DNA of 64,000 bases, from contig NZ_VDDA01000004.1 in the NCBI RefSeq assembly GCF_006151805.1, positions 489,612-553,611 on the forward strand, given 5' to 3'. Both the position numbers and the translations under genes were made by a program. This document shows, piece by piece, positions 50,983 through 64,000 of the stretch. Below the pieces are notes generated by a model, which worked only from the letters and a program-made list of their open reading frames with translations, did no database searches and had not been told where the DNA came from. The stretch's first letter is position 1. Every line of letters starts with the position of its first letter. The stretch comes from Methylobacterium terricola. GTDB taxonomy: Bacteria > Pseudomonadota > Alphaproteobacteria > Rhizobiales > Beijerinckiaceae.

Positions 50983-52056
50983 CTACATGGCGCGTCTCGG
51001 CGCGGCCTGCAGGAAGTCCTGGAGCTGCTGCTTGTAGAACCGGGCGAAGCCCGTGGTGCCGTGGCCCGAGGTCTCGGCGCTGGCCGGGATCAGGTACAGG
51101 CGCCCGTTCTTGAGACGCTTCATCTCGCGCTCCATGATCCCGGTCTCGGGCGGGTTGCGCTCGTCGTCGGCCGCGTTGATCGCCAGCACGGGCGCGTCGA
51201 TCCTCTCGAGGCCCGGCGAGGGATTGTAGCCGCGCGACGAATCCCACTGGTAGATGTAGTCGTTGGCATCCGCGTTGAACGGCGCCGCCAGGCGGGCATC
51301 CACCAGCGTGTCGGCCAGCGCCCCGGTCGGCGCCTGCTTCTGCAGGGCCAGGGTGCCGCCGCTGGTCGAGAGGGCGAAGAAGACGTTGGCGACCCGCAAC
51401 GAGGCCGGCTGGGTCGTGTACTCGCCATCGGCATAGGTCGGATCGCGCCGGATGGTCTCGATCAGGAGCCTGCGCGTCATCCAGTTGCGGCTCCCCATCT
51501 CGCTCGGCTGCGCCGCCATCGGGACGAGGGCATCCATGAACTCGGGATGCGTCACGCCCAGGACCCAGGCATGCATGCCTCCCATCGAGTTGCCGATGAT
51601 CAGTCGGACATGCTTGAGGCCGAGGTGCTCCTTGAGCAGCCGGTACTGCGCCGCGGCCATGTCGTCGTAATTGTAGCGCGGGAACTTCGCCTTCAACCCG
51701 TCGGACGGCTTGGACGACTTGCCGTGGCCGATCGCGTCCGGAAGGACGATGTAGTACTTGCTCGCGTCGAGCGGCTGGCCGGGGCCGAACAGCTCGCCGG
51801 CGAATCCGGGCGTCAGCATGCTGGCGGCCGACCCGGTGGTGCCGTGCAGGACGACCACCGGCTCGCCCTTCGGGTCTCCGACCGTGGTGTAGTGCAGACG
51901 CAGTTCCGGCAGCACCTCGCCGGTGTGGAACCTGAAGTCCTTGACCGTCCAGTCGCCCTCACGGGGCGCCGGGTAATCTGCGGCGACCGCCGCCAGGGCG
52001 ATCAACGACAGGGCCGCGGCCGCGGTCGCGGTCCGCAACAGGCTCAAGACTCGCAT
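50983..52056 (-). CDS. Exported alpha/beta hydrolase, homoserine-acetyltransferase-like fold
   Basis: The signal peptide is MRVLSLLRTATAAAALSLI with cleavage after AVAA. The mature part has VVVLHGTTGSAASMLTPGF, PDAIGHGKSSKPSDG, the nucleophile elbow IIGNSMGGMHAW (Ser about residue 152) and an ending with SGHGTTGFA for the catalytic His. This is the MetX-like hydrolase group; the secreted location argues against methionine synthesis. ATG at 52056 has GGAAGGAAG upstream; an upstream GTG at 52071 is less likely. It is not linked to the kinases by overlap. Confidence 0.85.
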   Translation of the reverse strand: MRVLSLLRTATAAAALSLIALAAVAADYPAPREGDWTVKDFRFHTGEVLPELRLHYTTVGDPKGEPVVVLHGTTGSAASMLTPGFAGELFGPGQPLDASKYYIVLPDAIGHGKSSKPSDGLKAKFPRYNYDDMAAAQYRLLKEHLGLKHVRLIIGNSMGGMHAWVLGVTHPEFMDALVPMAAQPSEMGSRNWMTRRLLIETIRRDPTYADGEYTTQPASLRVANVFFALSTSGGTLALQKQAPTGALADTLVDARLAAPFNADANDYIYQWDSSRGYNPSPGLERIDAPVLAINAADDERNPPETGIMEREMKRLKNGRLYLIPASAETSGHGTTGFARFYKQQLQDFLQAAPRRAM

Positions 52057-52188
52057 CTGGCTTCCTTCCACCGCACGGTCTCTTGTCGAACCGGCCGGGC
52101 CAGTATCGCGGCGGCGGCCTCACGGGGCAACAGCCCGGCGGGCGCCGGGATTGTGAGCGTCCCCGGTCGTGCCGGCCTCCGGCCGGCG

Positions 52189-54237
52189 TCACGCCGCCTG
52201 GATGCCGTGCAGCGACGTCCTCAGAAGCTCGACCAGCTCGTCGGTGCGGTAAGGCTTGAACAGCAGGTCGAAGTCGCTCGCATCCTGATGCTCCTGGAGG
52301 TAGCCGGAGGTCAGCAGGATCGGCATCTGCGGCCATTGCCGGCGGATGACGTGCCCGAGATCGATGCCGGTCATCGTGCCCGGCATGTTCACGTCGCTGA
52401 AGACGAGGGCGATGTCGCGCTCGCGCTCCAGGATGCGGAGCGCCTCGCTGCCGTCCTGCGCGCTGAGCACCGTGAATGCGAGCGCCTCGAGCGTCGCGAC
52501 GAGGGTCGAGCGGACATCGGCGTCGTCCTCGACGACGAGAACGACCTTGCCCGCGCCGTTCACGGCCTCCGCCGCAGCGTCGGGCGCGCGCTGGTCGATA
52601 CTCGCCGGCGTGATGCCGCGTCGGTCGGGGGCGGGCAGCGTGACGACGAAGCGCGTGCCCTGGCCCGGGCTGCTGTCGACCGCGATGGTCCCGCCGCTCT
52701 GCTGCACGAAGCCGTACACCATGCTGAGGCCGAGGCCCGTCCCCTTGCCGGCCTCCTTGGTGGTGAAGAACGGCTCGAACACCCGGGCGAGGATCGCAGG
52801 CGGCATGCCGGTCCCGGTATCGGCGACGGTGATGTCGACCCAGCGCGGGCTCCCGGTCCCCTCGGGAGCAGGGACGTCGCGAGCCTGGACGCGGATGCGG
52901 AGCGTGCCGCCCTCCGGCATGGCATCGCGCGCGTTGACCGCGAGGTTGATCAGGGCCGCCTCGAACTGGGCGTGATCGACGCAGATCTCCGGAAGCTCGC
53001 CGTCGAGCTCGGCCGCGATGGTGATCCGCTCGCCGAGCGTGCGCGCGAGCAGCTTGGTCAGGCCGGGGATGAAGTCGGCGAAGTCCAGGGCCCGGGGCTG
53101 CAGGGGCGAGCGCCGCGAGAAGGCGAGGAGCCGGCTGGTCAGTTCGGCGCAGCGATGCGCGCCCTCGATGGCGTTCTCGACCCGGCGCAGTGCCTTCTCG
53201 TTGTCCTGCAGCGATCCCCGCGCGAGATCGAGGTTGCCGATCACGATGCTCAGCATGTTGTTGAAGTCGTGGGCGATGCCGCCCGTCAGGCGGCCGACCG
53301 CCTCGAGCTTCGAGGCGTGCTGCAGGCTGAGTTCGAGCTCCTTGCGCTCGGTCACGTCGAACCACATCCCGAACAGCTCGGCTGCCCGGCCGTCCTCGCC
53401 GCGCTTGACGACGACCTGGTCGAGGATGTGCCGCTCCGTGCCGTCGGCGTTGCGCCAGCGATATTCGAGGGCGGCGGCGCCGGTCTCGGGCAGGTCGCGC
53501 AGGTCCCGGAGGACGCGCTCGCTATCCTCGGGATCGAGGCGGGATTCCCACAGCCCGGAAGTCGCGAAGGCGTCGCGCGAGAAGCCGGTGATGCGCTCGA
53601 TGCTGTCGTTGGTGAAGGTGAGCCGCCTTTCCTCGCCCCCGACCGGGGAGGTGTAGAGCGCGATCGGCAGCCCCCGCAGGACGGCGGCCTGATGCTCCTC
53701 GCGCCGGCGCAAGGCCTGCTCGGCCTCCAGCTTCTCGCCGCGCACGCGCAGGTTCTCGAGCAGCAGCCGCTTCTCGGCCGCCGCCTTGCGCTTGATCTCC
53801 TCGGTCTTGCAGTACAGGTCGACGAAGACGTCGACCTTCGATTTCAGCACGAGGGGCTGGATCGGCTTGAAGACGTAGTCCACCGCGCCCGCGGAGTAGC
53901 CGCGGAAGATGTGCATGTCTTCCTTGTTGTGCGCGGTGAGGAACAGGATCGGGACCCGCGAGGTGCGCGGACGGCTGCGGATCAGGGCGGCGACCTCGTA
54001 GCCGTCCATGCGCGGCATCTGCACGTCGAGCAGGATGAGGGCGAACTCCTCCCGCAGGGTCCGGCGCAGGGCCTCCTCGGGCGAATCCGCCAGCACGAGA
54101 TCGAGCGCCGGATCGGCGAGGATTTCGGACGCGGCGAGCAGGTTGCGCCGGTCGTCGTCGACGATCAGGATCTTGGCCCGGATCGGGAGCGGGTCCGGCG
54201 ACGCGGTCGGCTTGCCGTCCTCGGCATCGTCGCCCAT
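52189..54237 (-). CDS. Hybrid histidine kinase: REC-PAS-HisKA-HATPase-REC
   Basis: Domains in order over 682 residues: receiver (KILIVDDDRRNLLAASEIL, phospho-Asp in LILLDVQMPRMDG, about residues 20-140), coiled coil, PAS (RLTFTNDSIERITGFSRDA), HisKA with GGIAHDFNNMLSIVIGN (His about 322), HATPase (VNARDAMPEGG, VADTGTGMPP, GKGTGLGLSMVYG) and a terminal receiver (VVLVVEDDADVRSTLV, Asp in LVFSDVNMPG). There is no membrane segment, so it is cytosolic. ATG at 54237 has GGGAGG 11 bases upstream; GTG at 54267 would overlap the larger kinase's stop (GTGA). It probably acts with the HAMP-array kinase just upstream. Confidence 0.9.
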   Translation of the reverse strand: MGDDAEDGKPTASPDPLPIRAKILIVDDDRRNLLAASEILADPALDLVLADSPEEALRRTLREEFALILLDVQMPRMDGYEVAALIRSRPRTSRVPILFLTAHNKEDMHIFRGYSAGAVDYVFKPIQPLVLKSKVDVFVDLYCKTEEIKRKAAAEKRLLLENLRVRGEKLEAEQALRRREEHQAAVLRGLPIALYTSPVGGEERRLTFTNDSIERITGFSRDAFATSGLWESRLDPEDSERVLRDLRDLPETGAAALEYRWRNADGTERHILDQVVVKRGEDGRAAELFGMWFDVTERKELELSLQHASKLEAVGRLTGGIAHDFNNMLSIVIGNLDLARGSLQDNEKALRRVENAIEGAHRCAELTSRLLAFSRRSPLQPRALDFADFIPGLTKLLARTLGERITIAAELDGELPEICVDHAQFEAALINLAVNARDAMPEGGTLRIRVQARDVPAPEGTGSPRWVDITVADTGTGMPPAILARVFEPFFTTKEAGKGTGLGLSMVYGFVQQSGGTIAVDSSPGQGTRFVVTLPAPDRRGITPASIDQRAPDAAAEAVNGAGKVVLVVEDDADVRSTLVATLEALAFTVLSAQDGSEALRILERERDIALVFSDVNMPGTMTGIDLGHVIRRQWPQMPILLTSGYLQEHQDASDFDLLFKPYRTDELVELLRTSLHGIQAA

Positions 54238-54263
54238 GGCGAGCGGGTCCTCCCAACGGCTCG

Positions 54264-60077
<5,814 letters not shown>

Positions 60078-60623
60078 ACGGACATCCCTGCGGGGCAAAG
60101 GGCCTGCCGGCGCCGGTGGGCGACCCCGATCCGCGCACCCCGCCGACATCCGACGAGGCCTGGCACTGATCGTGGCCCTCCGACGGGCGGCGACCCGTGC
60201 TGGTAAAGGTACGCTTCGTCCTACGCAAGCTCACCTGAGGGTAATACGTGGTAATGGCGCGTCGCCAATCTCTCGCCCGAAGGCCAGCCTCCGATCTCCC
60301 CCTCATTTTATCAGTCACCCAGCATGCAATCAGGGGTATAGTGAGATCTGTTTCTTTGAATGCGCACTGACGCTGGGTCGTTTGAGCTATTTAACAAAAA
60401 TTATATAACTTTTTCTCTCAGAACCATGACATCTCGGCGACATGATTTGCGCAAAGAACGTCACCGAGCGAGCAATGGTTGCAAAAATACAGGATGTGCC
60501 AGAGCGCGATCCCCTCGTCTCAGCGCAGCATTGCATACATGGCCGACGATTTGTGCCATTTGAGCCGATGCGATCACTGCCGAGCGCTCTATAGCGAGCC
60601 GACTCCAGCTCGGCACAGGGACG
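60078..60623. other. Intergenic region with an A+T-rich island
   Basis: This 546-bp gap lies between the divergent HAMP-array kinase and the DUF6894 gene. At 60382-60419 there is a run TTTAACAAAAATTATATAAC and then TTTTTCTC, strongly unlike the surrounding composition. It probably holds promoters for one or both genes. No gene is supported in it. Confidence 0.6.
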
Positions 60624-60914
60624 ATGCCTCGATATTTCTTCCATATAGACGAAAAACGTCACCACATCGACACGGAGGGAATCGATCTCTCGTGTTTCGA
60701 GGCGGCCAAGCGGGAGGCGATGTCGATCGCCGGCAAGTCGATCATCGACAATGCGGCGACCGACATCTGGCCCGACGGAACCTGGAGCTTGACGGTGGCC
60801 GACGAAGCAGCACAAGAACTGTTCATCATTCGGCTCTCGACACAGTGCCGGACCGGCGCAGGCTCCGGTCAGGTCGCCTTCGACCGGCGGCAGTCACAGG
60901 GCAGCAGACCATAG
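60624..60914 (+). CDS. DUF6894-type small protein (96 aa)
   Basis: The start MPRYFFHIDEKRHHIDTEGI and the following SCFEAAKREAMSIAGKSI match the small DUF6894 family (MPRYFFxxxD...G...L...AxxEA), which is very common in Methylobacterium and Bradyrhizobium and has no known function. The end WSLTVADEAAQELFIIRLST is usual; the last ~20 residues extend past the family and overlap the convergent AraC gene by 46 bp. Confidence 0.8.
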   Translation: MPRYFFHIDEKRHHIDTEGIDLSCFEAAKREAMSIAGKSIIDNAATDIWPDGTWSLTVADEAAQELFIIRLSTQCRTGAGSGQVAFDRRQSQGSRP

Positions 60915-61813
60915 GCGGCTTTGAACCGGCGGCCGAAATGCGTCATGTCCGAGAACCCCCAGCCATAGGCGATCTCGCTCACCGTGCGATGCGCCTGCCC
61001 GGGATCTTCCAGGGCCCGGCGGCAGCGCGCGAGGCGCCGTGTCTGGATGAGCTGCGTGAGCGAGGTGCCCTCGTCGGCCAGCACGGCGTTGGCGTACCGC
61101 ACGCTCACGCCGGCGCCGGCGGCGATCGTGCCGGGACGGAGCGCGGGGTCGGCCAGGCGCGCTTCGACCTCGCTGTGCAGCCGCATGCGAACGAGCGACC
61201 GAGGCGACGAATGGCGGCGGGTCAACTCGTCCGCCGCCCTCCCGAACGAGAGGGCGATCAGATCGAGCAGATGCGCCTCGACCAGACCTTCGGCCGAGCC
61301 CGCGACGTCGACATGCGAGGGCAGCATGGCCATGTAGGCAGAGGCCAGACGGCCCTCGGCCGTCGCCAGCTTGTGGGCGAGCAGGTCCCGGGGCTGCCCG
61401 AGACGGCTTTCCAGAGGCGCGCGCGGGACCTTGACGACGAGGACTTCCGAACCGTCCGAAAATTGCCCTTTGTAGGGAAGGCTCGGATCGATCAGCGCGA
61501 TGTCGCCAGGCTCCAGCACGACCTGCCGGCCATTCTGCTCGAGGGAGAGCCGCTGCCGCATCTGCCGGCACAGGAAAATCTCGTCCGGACTCGTGCGAGA
61601 CAGGTGACGCGTCGCATGATTGACCATCATCCCCGAGTTCTGGAAGCAGACGAGGTGGAGCGAGCCGATCGAGCCGGCGCGCAGCTCCGCCCTGAACGAG
61701 CCCCGGCAATCCGGCCTGGAATCGTGCTCGACGACGTCGCGACAGGCGATCTCGTGCCAGTAGTCGAACCGGTCGCGCTGGTGCACGTCGTCCGTCGTGA
61801 AAACCGTCTCCAT
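60869..61813 (-). CDS. AraC-family transcriptional regulator (314 aa)
   Basis: The C-terminal double helix-turn-helix is AAGAGVSVRYANAVLADEG with LIQTRRLARCRRAL, then VSEIAYGWGFSDMTHFGRRF and the terminal KAAYGLLP. The N-terminal cupin-like domain (FDYWHEIACRDVVEHD, DIALIDPSLPYKGQFSDG) resembles that of NphR/FeaR-type activators with an AraC-binding-like domain. The ligand is unknown. It converges on the DUF6894 gene. Confidence 0.9.
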   Translation of the reverse strand: METVFTTDDVHQRDRFDYWHEIACRDVVEHDSRPDCRGSFRAELRAGSIGSLHLVCFQNSGMMVNHATRHLSRTSPDEIFLCRQMRQRLSLEQNGRQVVLEPGDIALIDPSLPYKGQFSDGSEVLVVKVPRAPLESRLGQPRDLLAHKLATAEGRLASAYMAMLPSHVDVAGSAEGLVEAHLLDLIALSFGRAADELTRRHSSPRSLVRMRLHSEVEARLADPALRPGTIAAGAGVSVRYANAVLADEGTSLTQLIQTRRLARCRRALEDPGQAHRTVSEIAYGWGFSDMTHFGRRFKAAYGLLPCDCRRSKAT

Positions 61814-62155
61814 CGTCGCTTTCCTGGGGCCCTGTCAGCCGACCGGCGATCCGCGCCCATCGCGCCGCCCCTGCTCTCCACGGCGATGCGCGCCGATCGA
61901 GTGAGGCGAAGATGGGCGGGTTCGTCAAGTCCGGACGGCTGGGAGGGCCTTCGGCGCCGGCCCATCACCCTCGCGGGCGGCTCACCGCCCACCGGCGCGG
62001 ATCAGGGGCGCCGGGCGCCCGTCCGGCCGCGAAGCCCTGGGGCCGCCGGGACGCGACGCCTGCCGGCTCCACGGTGCGGTGCGCGGCTCAGAGGGGTCCG
62101 CGGTGACCGACCAGCATGCTCCGACGGCGTCGATGCGGGCCCGTCGGACCATGCC
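61814..62155. other. Intergenic region, nothing recognised
   Basis: This 342-bp stretch lies between the AraC gene's start and the end of a small hypothetical gene. It must hold the AraC-gene promoter, but I see no clear -35/-10 pair, repeat or open frame with support. Confidence 0.4.
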
Positions 62156-62368
62156 CTAAGGCTGCTCGTCGTCCACGATCCGGGACAGGCATTCCAGGGC
62201 GCGCCGTCGTCCATCGTCGGTTCGAATCGCGAACCAGAGCCGCATGCAATCCAGGGCTTCCGATATTTCGCGGACAGAGTTGTCTTTCGGCGACACGTCG
62301 CCAACCGAAAACCCGATTTTATCTAAAATCGGGTCAAAATCTCCTGATCCGACGTCACCCTTGCTCAT
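62156..62368 (-). CDS. Small hypothetical protein (70 aa)
   Basis: The product, starting MSKGDVGSGDFDPILDKIGF, is acidic and soluble and ends ALECLSRIVDDEQP. Base use is less GC-rich than in neighbouring genes. ATG at 62368 is chosen; an ATG at 62401 would add 11 residues. It overlaps the end of the upstream small gene by 14 bp, so the two are likely one operon. I do not recognise a family. Confidence 0.5.
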   Translation of the reverse strand: MSKGDVGSGDFDPILDKIGFSVGDVSPKDNSVREISEALDCMRLWFAIRTDDGRRRALECLSRIVDDEQP

Positions 62369-62648
62369 GCCCGTTTCGACTTTCTGCAACGGAACCGTCA
62401 TTGCACGTGCGCGATGAGGTCAGGCAATCCATGAGCCACGTCTCCGCCTCTTTCATACTCCCGAAGAGGTTGCCGTGATTTATAATTCTCTCGTGAAAAG
62501 CGATCTCAAGAAACCACTTCCCTGTATTATCTTCATGCAGATCGCCTAGCAAGACCAGAACAGCGACAAGATTGCCTCCGAAGAAAACAAGGCAGCCCTG
62601 CTCACTCCCACGCACAGCCATACTGACATTAAAGAATCTCAGATCCAT
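62355..62648 (-). CDS. Hypothetical protein (97 aa)
   Basis: The sequence MDLRFFNVSMAVRGSEQGCL continues with a hydrophobic VFFGGNLVAVLVLLGDL and a charged second half, EIAFHERIINHGNLFGSM and KEAETWLMDCL. It looks like a compact alpha/beta domain rather than a membrane protein. The GC content is clearly lower than around it. It overlaps the following small gene. Not recognised. Confidence 0.5.
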   Translation of the reverse strand: MDLRFFNVSMAVRGSEQGCLVFFGGNLVAVLVLLGDLHEDNTGKWFLEIAFHERIINHGNLFGSMKEAETWLMDCLTSSRTCNDGSVAESRNGHEQG

Positions 62649-63314
62649 ATGATTATTCTTGATGCGACGCGGGAGATCGAGGAGATGCAGTGCGCCCCCC
62701 GACCCGTCCCCGCATCGCTTCGGGGGCTCACCCCATCAGAACGAAATCCGCGATGATCATGACGAAGACGATGTTCGAGGCACCTGGACGCCTCATGTAG
62801 GCCGCTCGACCAGGCGTGGATCGGCCCAAGCAGCACGATCTCTCGGCTTTGCGGACAGATCGGACATCTCGCGGCTCATCAGAGCGCGCCGACGATGCCA
62901 AGGCTTGGTCAGCCGGCTATGCTTACAGGGATCATCCAGCCATGGGAACCGGCCTCGCGCCCGCCAGCGTCGCCATGGCAGCGTCCCCATGGCAGCGTCC
63001 CCGGGCCGTCCGAGCGATCTTTGGTCGCCCGATCCCTTCGGTCGCGCGATCCCAAGGGGCGGACATCCGCTCGCTCGACGGATCCCGGACGATGATCGTG
63101 GCGGCGAGCGCAGGGGCCGCTGCACACGATCATGCCGCCGCGCTCCGAGGGGCCGCCGGGCGGCGGGTGTCCGACGCCTCTCCCGCAGCAGCCTCGTGCG
63201 GACGGGAGAGGCGCGGTACCGACCGGCGCGCCGGCGCGGCGCGAGTCGATCCCGTCCCCGCGGGGACGGGATCCGCACGACGGACGCACGCTCGCCCGCC
63301 CGATCAGGTGTGGC
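62649..63314. other. 666-bp region without a supported gene
   Basis: Overlapping open frames on both strands are Arg/Ser/Pro-rich and lack ribosome binding sites. A 14-bp direct duplication, CATGGCAGCGTCCC, occurs twice in a row near 62974-63001. Nothing else is recognised. Confidence 0.45.
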
Positions 63315-63914
63315 TCACGCCACGGACGGACGCGCGGAGACCGCCGCGAGGGCGGGGGCGTGCCGCAGGTCGGGGGGCGTCTTGAAGTCCCGCGCCGCGC
63401 CGCGGGACGCCGCGACGCCGCGCGGAAACCCGCTGCGGTCCCGGTAGGATCTCCTCCGCCCCACGCCGCGGCTGTGCCGCATCGTGGTAGCCTGGGCGTC
63501 GATCAGGTCGATGGCCGTGATGCCGAGCAGCAGCGCCAGGGCGACGACGACGTTGTCGCGCTTCGGGTTGTCCGGCCGCAAAGCCGTCAGCACGGTCGCG
63601 ATGTCGAGGCCGTCGCCGGCGACCCGGCTCCACAGCCCGAGCTTCTTGTCGACCGACAGCGAGAGGATGCCGCTGGCGATCTCGCGGGCGCCATAGACCC
63701 GCACCAGGGCCTCCTTGCCCTCCATGCCGAGGGTCCGCGTGATGCGCTGAGGTGCCAGGAGTTCGGTCAGGCCGAGGCCGAGGCTGAACCAGCCGAGCCC
63801 CTTGGCGAGGCTGTCCGGGATGCCGCGCGAGCTCGGCCCGGAATGGAGGACCTTCGGATCGCCCTCGGACCGAGCGATGTTCGAGAGGCCCGTGATACTG
63901 GAGAGGTTCGGCAT
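63315..63914 (-). CDS. Membrane-associated hypothetical protein (199 aa)
   Basis: Two or three hydrophobic segments are seen: LGWFSLGLGLTELLAPQRI, an Ala/Ile-rich stretch after GAREIASGILSLS, and NVVVALALLLGITAIDLIDA. The C-terminal ~55 residues are basic and disordered-looking. Proteins with this layout are encoded next to Zn-dependent alcohol dehydrogenases in methylobacteria and rhizobia, sometimes as cyclase/dehydrase or DUF4267-like, from general recognition. It starts 18 bp after the dehydrogenase stop on the same strand. Confidence 0.65.
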   Translation of the reverse strand: MPNLSSITGLSNIARSEGDPKVLHSGPSSRGIPDSLAKGLGWFSLGLGLTELLAPQRITRTLGMEGKEALVRVYGAREIASGILSLSVDKKLGLWSRVAGDGLDIATVLTALRPDNPKRDNVVVALALLLGITAIDLIDAQATTMRHSRGVGRRRSYRDRSGFPRGVAASRGAARDFKTPPDLRHAPALAAVSARPSVA

Positions 63915-63932
63915 GATCTTTCCCTCGACGTG

Positions 63933-64000
63933 TCAGGGTTTGAGGACGACCTTGATGCAGCTGTCCTGCTTGTCCCGGAAGATCCGGTACATCTCGGGCC
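63933..64000 (-). CDS. C-terminal end of a probable Zn-dependent alcohol dehydrogenase
   Basis: Only the last 22 codons are in the window. They read PEMYRIFRDKQDSCIKVVLK and P before TGA, the usual ending of glutathione-independent formaldehyde/Zn-dependent alcohol dehydrogenases of the medium-chain family (FRxKxDxCIKVVLxP). The gene continues beyond the window edge. It is probably co-transcribed with the membrane-protein gene downstream. Confidence 0.6.
   Translation of the reverse strand, partial: PEMYRIFRDKQDSCIKVVLKP

Noticed and set aside
62659-63447. Overlapping open frames on both strands between the small genes and the membrane protein
   Set aside because: Arg/Ser/Pro-rich, no ribosome binding site, no motif, and the frames exclude each other.

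Overview
The window is very GC-rich, with dense, translationally coupled operons. It carries an almost complete photosynthesis gene cluster (PGC) of an aerobic anoxygenic phototrophic alphaproteobacterium. The gene content fits Methylobacterium or Methylorubrum: oxygen-dependent AcsF cyclase, a spirilloxanthin-type crt set, type-2 reaction centre with PufC, LH1 and no LH2, plus DUF6894 and HAMP-array kinase neighbours. The genus is an inference from gene content, not from a database search.

Layout. 1-4.1 kb: end of a dihydrolipoyl dehydrogenase gene, a small secreted Cys protein, a LuxR-type regulator, a small hypothetical gene and a DUF3616 protein. 4.1-4.5 kb: non-coding, with a degenerate palindromic repeat. 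4.5-11 kb (minus strand): crtIB and bchIDO. 11.1-26.4 kb (minus): the conserved superoperon bchFNBHLM-lhaA-puhABC-orf100-acsF-puhE-hemA, in which most genes overlap by ATGA, GTGA or TGATG. 26.6-33.1 kb (plus): the regulators aerR and ppsR, then bchG, a pucC-type transporter, bchP and tspO. 33.4-35.2 kb: a small membrane protein and a tri-heme cytochrome c. 35.3-47.2 kb (minus): a 58-residue membrane protein, then the superoperon crtEF-bchCXYZ-pufQBALMC, read from 47.2 kb down to 36 kb. 47.2-50.4 kb (plus): crtDC, a PsiE-like gene and a 31-residue membrane peptide. 51-60 kb (minus): a secreted alpha/beta hydrolase, a hybrid histidine kinase and a 1937-residue HAMP-array hybrid kinase. 60.6-64 kb: DUF6894, AraC regulator, small hypotheticals, a membrane protein and the end of a probable Zn-dependent alcohol dehydrogenase.

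How the genes work together. HemA makes 5-aminolevulinate. BchIDH with BchO, then BchM, AcsF, BchNBL, BchF, BchXYZ, BchC, BchG and BchP lead to bacteriochlorophyll a. CrtE, CrtB, CrtI, CrtC, CrtD and CrtF make methoxylated carotenoids. PufBA, PufLM, PuhA and PufC form the LH1-RC complex, with PuhB, PuhC, PuhE, LhaA and PufQ as assembly factors. PpsR operators of the form TGT-N12-ACA are readable in front of crtI, bchF, bchG, bchC and crtE/crtD, with a weaker one before bchI. The last two strong promoters carry tandem sites 8 bp apart that cover the -35 and -10 boxes. AerR (a B12-binding antirepressor) and PpsR are encoded side by side in the centre of the cluster.

The most unusual observations are: a PpsR operator lying across the crtI start codon with no Shine-Dalgarno (possible leaderless message); two inverted copies of a ~185-bp palindromic element flanking the crtF-bch-puf block, one of which supplies the crtF ribosome binding site; two unannotated-size membrane peptides (58 and 31 residues); and a kinase gene containing seven near-identical 276-bp tandem units.
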